Source: Thermoplasmata archaeon
GTDB lineage: Archaea > Thermoplasmatota > Thermoplasmata > GCA-020350865
Direction of reading: 5' to 3'
Assembly: GCA_020351895.1 (NCBI GenBank)
Contig: CP070672.1
Location: 439,790-446,368 of the forward strand
Length of the DNA: 6,579 nucleotides
The notes under the pieces are model-generated. The model did no database searches. It was not told where the DNA came from and worked only from the letters and a program-made list of their open reading frames with translations. Below are positions 1 through 6,371 of this stretch, in pieces. Made by a program: the position numbers and the translations under genes. The first letter of the stretch is position 1. Every line of letters starts with the position of its first letter.

Positions 1-375
1 GGGATATATGCCGCAGGTTGTGCTTTGGGTCCAAAAGGTATAAGATATTCTGTTGAAGATGCAAAAAATGCTGCAATGAATGTTGGCAATTTTCTCAGAA
101 AGAGGAAAATCCACTTAAGTCCCATAAAATCCCAAGTAATCGATGCAAATTGTGATGGCTGTGCATATTGTATAGAGCCTTGTCCATATAATGCCTTGAC
201 TCTAATCGATTACATGAAAAATGGCACAGTAAAAAAGACCGTTGAGGTAAATAAAGGAAAATGTAGAGGGTGTGGCGTCTGTACGGCTACCTGTCCAAAA
301 AAGGGTATCTTTGTTGCCAATTACCGACCAGAGCAGATCAATGCCATGGTTGAAGCGGCTTTGGGGGTTACTTAA
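1..375 (+). CDS. hdrA: HdrA, C-terminal end (5' end outside window)
   Basis: This is the last 124 codons of a heterodisulfide reductase subunit A. HdrA is a cytoplasmic FAD and iron-sulfur protein that splits or merges electron pairs between a low-potential carrier and a disulfide-type acceptor. The frame is open from base 1, so the gene starts upstream; the ATG-like codons inside the window are not its start. The visible part begins GIYAAGCALGPKGI, which matches the conserved GxxxAGCAxGPK stretch of HdrA. Two ferredoxin [4Fe-4S] motifs follow: CDGCAYCIEPC (Cys at local codons 51, 54, 57, 61) and CRGCGVCTATC (88, 91, 94, 98). All eight cysteines are present. The TAA stop touches the ATG of mvhD with no gap, so the two are surely co-transcribed. 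The FAD domain and any N-terminal fusion cannot be judged from here. Family assignment is firm; the reaction of this particular complex is not known. Confidence 0.88.
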   Translation, partial: GIYAAGCALGPKGIRYSVEDAKNAAMNVGNFLRKRKIHLSPIKSQVIDANCDGCAYCIEPCPYNALTLIDYMKNGTVKKTVEVNKGKCRGCGVCTATCPKKGIFVANYRPEQINAMVEAALGVT

Positions 376-831
376 ATGACAAACCATGATTTTGAACCAT
401 GTATCATAGCCTTCTGTTGCAACTGGTGCGGATATCGTGCTGCCGACTCCACTGGGATTAATAATATTGAATATCCTGTTGGACTCAGAATAATTAGAAT
501 CATGTGCTCTGGTATGGTACATCCAAATTACGTAATGGATGCATTTACGAAAGGCGCTGATGGTGTAATGATATTTGGATGTTATCGAGAAGAGGATCTA
601 AGATATCTGGGTCCAACCAAGTACAAAGCCTGCCATTATATTGACGGCATTAAAAAAGCGGAGAATCGTGCCGAAGCAATTAAACTCATGCTTGAGGATT
701 TTGGATTGGAACCTGAGAGATTCAAATTAGAAATGATCTTTGCTTCGGAAGGTCAGAAGTTTGCCCAAATTATTAAAGAAATGTCGGAAGCTCTAAAGGT
801 ATTGGGACCAAGCCCATTTAGAAATATCTGA
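376..831 (+). CDS. mvhD: MvhD/FlpD-family [2Fe-2S] electron-transfer protein
   Basis: This is a full-length 151-residue MvhD-type protein. In methanogens MvhD carries one [2Fe-2S] cluster and passes electrons from a hydrogenase or formate dehydrogenase to HdrA. Visible family marks are FCCNWCGYRAADSTG (Cys14, 15, 18), IRIMCSGMVHP (Cys44), AFxxGADGVMIFGC (Cys69), a CHY triplet (Cys86) and the C-terminal GLEPERFKLE...SEGQKFA stretch, so the protein is complete. Cys9 is an extra cysteine. The oddity is the second half of the cluster site: the family usually has GC-x4-CHY, whereas here 16 residues separate Cys69 from Cys86 (see findings). The ATG follows the hdrA stop directly, and a G-rich stretch at 363-367 inside hdrA serves as ribosome binding site. 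No hydrogenase or formate dehydrogenase gene lies nearby, so the electron donor is unknown. Confidence 0.86.
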   Translation: MTNHDFEPCIIAFCCNWCGYRAADSTGINNIEYPVGLRIIRIMCSGMVHPNYVMDAFTKGADGVMIFGCYREEDLRYLGPTKYKACHYIDGIKKAENRAEAIKLMLEDFGLEPERFKLEMIFASEGQKFAQIIKEMSEALKVLGPSPFRNI

Positions 832-915
832 TTACCCATGTAACAATATTGAAAATTTATTACATTGTCACCCACCGGTTATAATTGAAGTAATATTAGT
901 ATGTGGCATATTAAA

Positions 916-921
916 TTTTTT
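916..921 (+). terminator. possible oligo-T terminator after hdrA-mvhD
   Basis: A run of six T in an AT-rich stretch lies about 85 bases after the mvhD stop, inside the 122-base gap between mvhD and the convergent lplA gene. Archaeal transcription often ends at oligo-T tracts without a hairpin. In such AT-rich DNA a T6 run is weak evidence alone; the position is what supports it. Confidence 0.3.
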
Positions 922-953
922 ATTCAAATGAATGTGAAACTTTCGTATATTTA

Positions 954-1910
954 TTAGCTTAATACTAAATTAATTGAATTCAAAATCAATGACTCATCAA
1001 ATTTCTTATTAACCAGCAATTCCTTTAATTTTAGTCTATATTCAATTGACTTAGGGTTATAGATCTCAACATATCGAATTTCTTCATTTTGGGTCTCTAT
1101 ACACATCTTAACACCTTTATGTATAATATAACTGAGAGTTATACCTTCAATAATTTTAATTGTTCTAAAGTGTGTTTGTTTCATTTTTTTAAAGAGCCAA
1201 CCTTCAGATGAGAACTTATTATCTAATTCACCCATTATATCGATAACCGCTGAGTCCAATTCACCTCTTTCTAGTTCTCCAAACATATCCTCATAATTTG
1301 ATATCAAAATGGATTTGATTTCTTTATAATCGGGCATATATCCTAACTCCTTCTTTATAGTAGTTAAATTATCTTCCATAGCCAAATAAACTTTTTGTCG
1401 AAACCTCTCGGATGGTAATCTTAAAACCTTGCACATGACATCACATTTAAAATCCAGAAGAATCGATCCAGTCATCACCTTACAATTTCCTATATCCCCT
1501 CCGCCATTACCCGATATCTTTTTACCATCCACCACAAGATCACTCACAGGATTATATTTCGCATTAATTCCCAGGGCCCTATAGGTTTTCACTACTGGCT
1601 CCAGATATCTTTGAAATAGCACTCTTTGATCGAGTGGTGCATTCTCTCTGGCTATTATTATCTGGTAGAAAAGTTGATACTTGTCAAGAAATACCGTGCC
1701 ACCTCCTATTTCCCTTCTAAACATGCCAATCCCTTTGTTTTTACAATAATCCATATCTAATTCTTGTGTAAGGTCCTGATGAAAGCCCACGCATGCATAT
1801 TCTTCTTTTGGGGTACAAATTATTATAGACTCCTCCCCACATCGTGCTAGTGCGTGGTAAATTAACTGGGTCTGCTTCCAGGGTAAAGATCCTAAATAAT
1901 ATAATCTCAT
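954..1910 (-). CDS. lplA: Lipoate-protein ligase A family protein
   Basis: This 318-residue protein belongs to the biotin/lipoate A/B ligase fold. Such enzymes activate lipoate with ATP and attach it to a lysine of a carrier protein such as GcvH. Visible motifs are RREIGGGTVFLD (residues 65-76), the lipoyl-AMP binding loop, and DLVVDGKKISGNGGG (124-138), where Lys131 is the conserved catalytic lysine. The usual His of the GGGxxxHD motif is Leu75. Residues from about 235 to the end look like the small accessory (LplB or C-terminal) domain that many archaea encode as a separate gene; its presence suggests a self-sufficient ligase. The ATG at 1910 is the only sensible start: the frame upstream reaches a stop without another start codon. 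No clear Shine-Dalgarno sequence is seen. The gene is convergent with mvhD and divergent from the oxidase operon. A likely substrate, the GcvH-like protein, begins at 6372. An octanoyl or dedicated lipoyl transfer role is also possible. Confidence 0.86.
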   Translation of the reverse strand: MRLYYLGSLPWKQTQLIYHALARCGEESIIICTPKEEYACVGFHQDLTQELDMDYCKNKGIGMFRREIGGGTVFLDKYQLFYQIIIARENAPLDQRVLFQRYLEPVVKTYRALGINAKYNPVSDLVVDGKKISGNGGGDIGNCKVMTGSILLDFKCDVMCKVLRLPSERFRQKVYLAMEDNLTTIKKELGYMPDYKEIKSILISNYEDMFGELERGELDSAVIDIMGELDNKFSSEGWLFKKMKQTHFRTIKIIEGITLSYIIHKGVKMCIETQNEEIRYVEIYNPKSIEYRLKLKELLVNKKFDESLILNSINLVLS

Positions 1911-1934
1911 AGTTAATCGGAATATGGTCTTTTG

Positions 1935-1945
1935 TATTAAAATTT
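1935..1945 (-). promoter_or_regulatory. weak TATA-like element for lplA
   Basis: On the minus strand this reads AAATTTTAATA, centred about 30 bases before the lplA ATG. That distance would suit a leaderless transcript, which fits the lack of a visible ribosome binding site. In such AT-rich DNA similar strings occur by chance; another candidate lies near 2050-2060. Confidence 0.25.
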
Positions 1946-2030
1946 CTCATATTCATTTTTTTGCTTCCCAAGATATTGATACTTATTAAGTTCAGCTGTT
2001 TGACCTTTGTCAGCAATTAATTTTCCCTAT

Positions 2031-2042
2031 AACTTATAAGTT
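2031..2042. repeat. 12-base perfect palindrome, possible operator
   Basis: The sequence AACTTATAAGTT equals its own reverse complement. A related interrupted palindrome, ACTTA-T-TAAGT, lies at 1981-1991, and the octamer AGCAATTA flanks the 12-mer at 2012-2019 and 2044-2051, exactly 32 bases (about three helix turns) apart. The position between divergent promoters would suit a dimeric repressor. The low sequence complexity keeps confidence modest. Confidence 0.3.
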
Positions 2043-2186
2043 TAGCAATTATAATAAATAAGCTTTAATAATATTGTCTTACCGTTTTTCGACTATTTTA
2101 TGGCTAAATATCATTATTTAATAGCTAGACCGTTACATTTAAGTGTTGAAATACTAATATACTAATGACGATTTACTTTCAAAATA

Positions 2187-2199
2187 CGCCGAAATATAT
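2187..2199 (+). promoter_or_regulatory. TATA/BRE-like promoter of the oxidase-HdrD operon
   Basis: The sequence CGCCGAAATATAT combines a purine-rich BRE-like element with an archaeal TATA box, centred near 2196. Transcription would begin about 25 bases later, near 2221, leaving a leader of roughly 25 bases that contains the GAGG ribosome binding site at 2234-2237. Spacing and order are textbook for archaea. Confidence 0.5.
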
Positions 2200-2245
2200 C
2201 AAATTATAAACGATTAACGCAATAAGTCGATAAGAGGACTACGAT

Positions 2246-3742
2246 ATGCATAAAAGCAAGGAGAACATATATAATAAAATAATACAAGTTTCTGGAAAAG
2301 ACAGGGTGAGAATCGACCCATTCGAAAGACGTATGTACAGCCATGATTTAGCCTCCCTACCAAAGATGATGGAACTGGGCTTTAAAATGATGCCAGATTT
2401 TGTTGTGAAACCCAAAAGTTCTGAGGAAATCTCTGAAATAGTAAAGATTGCGGCACAAGAAGGCATTCCGATCGTCCCTAGAGGTGGAGCAAGTTGGGGT
2501 TTAGGCGGGGCAATGCCTGTTGAGGGAGGTATAGTTTTCGATTTGACGAGAATGAACAGGATACTGAAAATTGATGAAGATAATCTTACAGTCACTGTGG
2601 AAACTGGGATCACATGGAAAATGCTCTACGAAAACCTAATAAGAAAGGGATTTCTCATTGGCTCTTACCCCAGTAGTGCCTATGCAGCCACCGTGGGAGG
2701 ATGGATCAATACAGGTGGTGTGGGAGTGGGTTCTTATAAGTACGGTTCTGCATTGGATCAGATAAGAGGCCTTGAGGTGGTACTTCCCACGGGTAGGATC
2801 TTAAATTTGGGGAATGATAACACTATTAACTACGGTGGCTATGACCTTAACAGATTATTTTTTGGATCCGAGGGAACAATCGGGATAATAACAAGTGCGA
2901 GCTTGAAAATCTATCCGGCTCCCCAGGAGCTCCGGCCCTTATCCTATGGATTCTTGGATTTTAAAACCCTTTCAAATGCCGTAAGATCCATAACCAAATC
3001 AGATATAGTACCTTTACACATATCGTTTTTGGATAAAAATCATTTCGATTTTCTTGGAGAAATCGGAATGGCAGAACGCCCACTAAAAATGCGTGGAATA
3101 CTAAACATGGCTTTAGAGGGAAATACCGAGATTCTTGATATTCAGGAGAAAACCCTGGATGATATCGCTGCAGAATGCCATGGGAAAAAGCAGAGTGAGG
3201 AGTTCGCAGACCATGAATGGAATGAGCGATTTTATGAGCTGCGCACAAAAAGGGCAGGCCCTTCAGCTGTTCTTGGAGAGGTTTTCGTTCCTATATCCAA
3301 CATGTCAAGCATGGTGAATGCCACATACAAATTGATTAAGAAGATGAAACTCAGAGCAGCGATTACAGGTATGGTTGGAGACAGAAATACCGTGATTTTT
3401 ATGCCATATTATCTATCAGACGAGCGTAAAATGATAAGAAATATGGTTTCACTTTCCTTTGTCAAAAAATTGGGTGATTTGGCATTCGAACATGAAGGTA
3501 GGCCCGCAGGTCTTGGTCTATTCTTCTCAGGTAATATAAAAAAAATGTACGGCGATGGTACCGGTGTTATGCGGGAAATCAAGACAACAATGGATCCTTA
3601 CGATGTAATGAATCCCGGAAAGACCACAGAAGGTTTAACGAGATTTGGTATTCCGATACCCTCTTTTGCCATGAATATGGGAATGAATATAATGGCTTGG
3701 GTAAAACATATAATGCCAAAAGATAAAAGGGTGGTTTCTTGA
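2246..3742 (+). CDS. FAD-linked oxidase, GlcD/D-lactate dehydrogenase-like
   Basis: This is a complete 498-residue flavoprotein of the vanillyl-alcohol-oxidase fold, the group that includes glycolate oxidase GlcD and D-lactate dehydrogenases. These enzymes oxidise 2-hydroxyacids and hand electrons to an iron-sulfur partner. The FAD-binding domain spans roughly residues 50-220, with PRGGASWGLGG (78-88), GSYPSSAYAATVGGWINTGG (139-158), GLEVVLPTG and FFGSEGTIGIIT. The cap and C-terminal domain follows and ends in the typical DPYDVMNPGK (450-459). Length is normal. A Met-rich tail of about 25 residues follows the last motif. No signal peptide or clear membrane helix is present, so the enzyme should be cytoplasmic. 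GAGG at 2234-2237 stands eight bases before the ATG. The TGA stop overlaps the TTG start of the HdrD-like gene by four bases, which makes a two-subunit enzyme very likely. The substrate (lactate, glycolate, 2-hydroxyglutarate or other) cannot be read from sequence. Confidence 0.85.
   Translation: MHKSKENIYNKIIQVSGKDRVRIDPFERRMYSHDLASLPKMMELGFKMMPDFVVKPKSSEEISEIVKIAAQEGIPIVPRGGASWGLGGAMPVEGGIVFDLTRMNRILKIDEDNLTVTVETGITWKMLYENLIRKGFLIGSYPSSAYAATVGGWINTGGVGVGSYKYGSALDQIRGLEVVLPTGRILNLGNDNTINYGGYDLNRLFFGSEGTIGIITSASLKIYPAPQELRPLSYGFLDFKTLSNAVRSITKSDIVPLHISFLDKNHFDFLGEIGMAERPLKMRGILNMALEGNTEILDIQEKTLDDIAAECHGKKQSEEFADHEWNERFYELRTKRAGPSAVLGEVFVPISNMSSMVNATYKLIKKMKLRAAITGMVGDRNTVIFMPYYLSDERKMIRNMVSLSFVKKLGDLAFEHEGRPAGLGLFFSGNIKKMYGDGTGVMREIKTTMDPYDVMNPGKTTEGLTRFGIPIPSFAMNMGMNIMAWVKHIMPKDKRVVS
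3729..3734 (+). promoter_or_regulatory. ribosome binding site supporting the TTG start
   Basis: GGGTGG lies four bases before the TTG at 3739, within the end of the oxidase gene. It supports the TTG as start over the next in-frame ATG (3772, residue 12), which would begin only three residues before the first cluster cysteine. The TTGA overlap implies translational coupling of the two subunits. Confidence 0.55.
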
Positions 3743-4893
3743 AAGTTAAAATCCCCGAGATAACAGATGATATGTATTCCTGTCTACAGTGTGGTTATTG
3801 CACTTCAATATGCCCCATGTTCGAGCAACTGGGATGGGAATCTGCCTCCCCAAGAGGGAAAATATTTTATTTGAAACAATTATCACAAAGAAGCTTTTGG
3901 GATACTATTCTTAGAAGGGAGATCGAAGTGAGTGATGATTTTATTACACGAATGTTCCAATGCACCGGTTGTGGGGCCTGCGAAGAAGTATGCCACGTCA
4001 ATATTAAACTTCACGAATTCTGGAAGAAGGTTAAAGAATGGTTGTTCGAGGAGGGTTTGATAAGCATCGAGGCTCACAAGAAGGTTCATGAAAGGATTCA
4101 TGATTTTAAAAATCCCTTTGCTGAACCTCCTGAGAATAGAGGGAATTGGCTCCCAGATGATATCACCCTTTCAAAAAATCCAGAAGTTGTCTTCTTCACT
4201 GGATGTACAGAGGCCTATAGAAAACAGGAGATGGCCATCACAACGGCAAGGCTCCTCTCCAAGTTGAACGTCCCCTTTACCATACTCGGTCCTGAAGAAT
4301 GGTGTTGCGGTTCGATTTGTATCAACACTGGACAGATCGATTACATCAAAGAGTACGCCACACATAATGTAAACAGCATAAAAAGTACCGATGCAAAAAT
4401 ACTTGTTGCTGCCTGCGCTGGCTGCTATAATACCATCAAAAATGAGTATCCAAAAATAATTGGTGATTTACCCTTCGAATTGTACCATGTATCAGAGTAT
4501 CTTGAGAAATTGATAAAAGAAGGAAAATTAAAATTTTCGAAGAGAATGGAAAAGACCGTTACCTTCCACGATTCTTGTCACTTAGGACGAGGAGCTGGAG
4601 TTTTCGATGCACCCAGAAATGTTATTAAAAGTATACCAGGAATTAACTTCGTTGAGATGGTAAGAAACAGGGAACTATCAAGATGCTGCGGTGCTGGATG
4701 TGGTTGTGTGGCTGCATTTAAGCCTATTGCAGTTTCTTTGGCATTGGAGAGGGTTTTGGAGGGGGAAAGAGCGGGTGCAGACATAATAATCACAACATGT
4801 CCCTTCTGCAACCTCAACCTGAATAACGTGGCCAAAGATAACGGTTTAATTAAAACCATGGATGTTGTTCAACTGGCCTATGAGGCACTTTAA
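3739..4893 (+). CDS. HdrD/GlcF-type iron-sulfur protein with two CCG domains
   Basis: This 384-residue protein has the layout of HdrD, that is, HdrC and HdrB domains joined. The N-terminal part carries two [4Fe-4S] motifs: CLQCGYCTSIC (Cys15, 18, 21, 25) and CTGCGACEEVC (75, 78, 81, 85); His86 follows the last cysteine where Pro is common. Two complete cysteine-rich CCG domains follow: Cys156, WCCGSIC (189, 190), CAGC (226, 229); and Cys280, RCCGAGC (316, 317), CPFC (354, 357). In HdrB and HdrD such domains hold noncubane [4Fe-4S] clusters that reduce disulfides; in GlcF relatives they pass on electrons from a flavin subunit. Cys323 is an extra cysteine after the second CCG. No membrane segment is present and no HdrE cytochrome gene is nearby, so the partner is probably soluble. 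The TTG start overlaps the oxidase stop. It is the likely electron acceptor of that oxidase and a possible stand-in for HdrBC with HdrA (inference). Confidence 0.86.
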   Translation: MKVKIPEITDDMYSCLQCGYCTSICPMFEQLGWESASPRGKIFYLKQLSQRSFWDTILRREIEVSDDFITRMFQCTGCGACEEVCHVNIKLHEFWKKVKEWLFEEGLISIEAHKKVHERIHDFKNPFAEPPENRGNWLPDDITLSKNPEVVFFTGCTEAYRKQEMAITTARLLSKLNVPFTILGPEEWCCGSICINTGQIDYIKEYATHNVNSIKSTDAKILVAACAGCYNTIKNEYPKIIGDLPFELYHVSEYLEKLIKEGKLKFSKRMEKTVTFHDSCHLGRGAGVFDAPRNVIKSIPGINFVEMVRNRELSRCCGAGCGCVAAFKPIAVSLALERVLEGERAGADIIITTCPFCNLNLNNVAKDNGLIKTMDVVQLAYEAL

Positions 4894-4905
4894 TCATTCA
4901 AATCG

Positions 4906-6147
4906 CTAGTTTTTTTTCTGTGTAATCAACTCATCATTATCTAATAGAATAGTAGTATAATAGGAAACCCACACCACGGTTTCGAAGCCATCCTTTAAAC
5001 TTTCTCTCCCCCCTGCCATTGCCTCCATGGTGGCGAGATCATCCACTTTATTATGATAACCTGGATAAACTATTACTCCAGCGTAATATATAGAGGAGAC
5101 ACCAATGGGCCAGAAACTGACTTGATCAGAACTGCCTTCCCCTGATTCTTTTACATCGAATCCACTTGATGGATATTGAAGAATCTCCAAAATTACCCTG
5201 TTACTTATGTTCAAAAGTTCTGGATTTTCAACTTCACCTTCACTTTCATCAGGTCCAACAAGAACGTTCAATTGATAAATCTGAGGCCAATTCAAGCCCA
5301 CCATATCGTAGTTCAAATATGTTTTTATTGTGACATTCTCAGGGACATTATTCGCGAAGTAATCTGATCCCCAAAGCCCCTGCTCTTCTCCTGACCAAAG
5401 ACAAAAAACTATAGTACGATCCGTCTTCATATGTGATACTGCTTTTGCAATCTCAAGTACTGCCACAATACCCGCAGCATTGTCGTAAGCACCCTCTATT
5501 GTTTTTTCTTTAATATCGTAATGACCACCAAGCACAATCCACTCGTCGGGTCGATTAATTCCTCTATGATATCCTATAACATTGAGAACCTCTCTGTTCT
5601 CACGCTGGAAACTCTGTATCTCTGTTTCCAGTCCATAACCTTTTAGTTGCTGTTCCAAATAGCCTGCAACCTGGTTCATATGGGGGTAACCAGTGCTACG
5701 TTTTGCATATCTGGTTGTCACGGTTCTCATATAATCGAAATATTCATCTCCTGATATAAGGGATCCATAATCGTTTACAGATATCTGAAAACTAGCCTCA
5801 TATGAACCACTACTGATATCAATGTTGAATTTGTTTTCAACGGTGGGAGAGAGAAGGAGCTGTAGTTTCTCAGATGGTGATTCGAATAACAAGGTATTAT
5901 TCGAGGAAATGACATCGTCTTTTACAATAAGGACATTATTGGGAACCGTGATGGTATATGATTTTAAGTTGGTTTCAAAATTGAAGGTGGATAATGAGCC
6001 CGCCGTTGCCGACAAGGGAAGAAGGTTTACATAGGAATCCTCATTTTCTCTTCCGATTTCCAATCCAAATCCTATAAGACTCCATGCCACCGCCATGATA
6101 ACAATGGTTATTAATATCGAACCGATTTTATATCTATTGGACATCAT
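4906..6147 (-). CDS. Membrane-anchored M28-family zinc aminopeptidase
   Basis: This 413-residue protein is a metallopeptidase of family M28 (aminopeptidase Y/S type), which removes amino acids from peptide ends using two zinc ions. All metal ligands and catalytic residues are visible: GGHYD (His209, Asp211), AYDNAAG (Asp222, bridging), SGEEQG (Glu254 catalytic, Glu255), NYDMVG (Asp281) and YPGYHNKVDD (His365). The short basic N-terminus and hydrophobic residues 8-28 form an uncleaved signal anchor or signal peptide, so the enzyme acts outside the cell. Residues 30-150 are polar, rich in Ser, Thr and Asn, and seem to form a beta-rich domain that I cannot name. Tandem ATGs at 6147 and 6144 both fit as start; no strong ribosome binding site is seen. 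The gene converges on the HdrD-like gene with a 12-base gap and diverges from gcvH. It probably serves peptide scavenging. Its link to the redox genes is positional only. Confidence 0.87.
   Translation of the reverse strand: MMSNRYKIGSILITIVIMAVAWSLIGFGLEIGRENEDSYVNLLPLSATAGSLSTFNFETNLKSYTITVPNNVLIVKDDVISSNNTLLFESPSEKLQLLLSPTVENKFNIDISSGSYEASFQISVNDYGSLISGDEYFDYMRTVTTRYAKRSTGYPHMNQVAGYLEQQLKGYGLETEIQSFQRENREVLNVIGYHRGINRPDEWIVLGGHYDIKEKTIEGAYDNAAGIVAVLEIAKAVSHMKTDRTIVFCLWSGEEQGLWGSDYFANNVPENVTIKTYLNYDMVGLNWPQIYQLNVLVGPDESEGEVENPELLNISNRVILEILQYPSSGFDVKESGEGSSDQVSFWPIGVSSIYYAGVIVYPGYHNKVDDLATMEAMAGGRESLKDGFETVVWVSYYTTILLDNDELITQKKN
4910..4917 (+). terminator. oligo-T terminator of the oxidase-HdrD operon
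   Basis: Eight T in a row start 17 bases after the TAA of the HdrD-like gene. This is the longest T run in the area and fits archaeal intrinsic termination. It lies inside the last codons of the convergent M28 peptidase gene, where the same bases encode the Lys-Lys of its C-terminus, so the two transcripts probably overlap slightly. Confidence 0.5.
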
Positions 6148-6197
6148 TTGCCCTATTATCTTCTTAACTTATTAAAGTTGCTGATTCTCCCCGAATA

Positions 6198-6210
6198 ATA
6201 TATATATTTA
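6198..6210 (-). promoter_or_regulatory. TATA-like box of the M28 peptidase gene
   Basis: On the minus strand this reads TAAATATATATAT, centred about 57 bases before the peptidase ATG. It predicts a transcription start near 6178 and a leader of some 30 bases. An inverted repeat AACTT-N4-AAGTT (6166-6179) sits at the predicted start site, where a bound regulator would block transcription. Confidence 0.45.
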
Positions 6211-6309
6211 GATGGAAAAATTGAACTAGATAAAAGAAGAATTTATAACGACTGTAAAATAAAGCATCCAGGGGTGTCATAAATCGAGGTTAATTTCACG
6301 AATATCGTA

Positions 6310-6320
6310 ATATTTATATT
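6310..6320 (+). promoter_or_regulatory. TATA-like box of the GcvH-like gene
   Basis: ATATTTATATT is centred about 57 bases before the ATG at 6372 and predicts a start near 6341. A short inverted repeat, ACGA-ATA-TCGT (6298-6308), lies directly upstream in the BRE position. AGGGGG (6357-6362) then acts as ribosome binding site nine bases before the start. Confidence 0.45.
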
Positions 6321-6371
6321 GATAGATATGTTTAAGGGCGGTAAAACTATGACGATAGGGGGTTTATTTGT

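Larger units (their letters stand above)
1911..2245. other. 335-base gene-free divergent promoter region
   Basis: This very AT-rich stretch separates lplA (-) from the oxidase operon (+). I see no credible coding frame of its own; the minus-strand frame running from 2016 into lplA is out of frame with lplA and matches nothing I recognise. It holds a good TATA/BRE-like box for the oxidase gene (2187-2199), a weak one for lplA (1935-1945), two short palindromes (1981-1991 and 2031-2042) and an 8-base direct repeat (2012-2019, 2044-2051). At 335 bases it is long for a compact archaeal genome, which leaves room for regulator binding or an unrecognised small RNA. Confidence 0.6.

Noticed and set aside
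202..522. 106-residue minus-strand frame opposite hdrA and mvhD
   Set aside because: It is the shadow of two well-recognised genes, has no family motif and no promoter or ribosome binding site.
840..871. Imperfect hairpin (7 of 8 pairs, 16-base loop) after mvhD, considered as terminator
   Set aside because: The stem is weak, it is not followed by a T run, and archaea rarely use hairpin terminators; the T6 at 916-921 fits better.
1741..2016. 91-residue minus-strand frame overlapping the start of lplA
   Set aside because: It is out of frame with lplA, whose start region shows family-like sequence; the composition of the 91-mer is not protein-like and nothing is recognised in it.
2239..2613. 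124-residue minus-strand frame opposite the FAD oxidase, hydrophobic in parts
   Set aside because: The apparent hydrophobic segments are the antisense of lysine- and glutamate-rich codons of the oxidase; there is no independent evidence.
4578..4859. 93-residue minus-strand frame opposite the second CCG domain
   Set aside because: It is a shadow of conserved cysteine codons in the HdrD-like gene.
4906..6147. Peptidase considered as a processing part of the redox module
   Set aside because: It has an N-terminal membrane anchor and acts outside the cell, while the redox proteins lack export signals; orientation also separates it from them.
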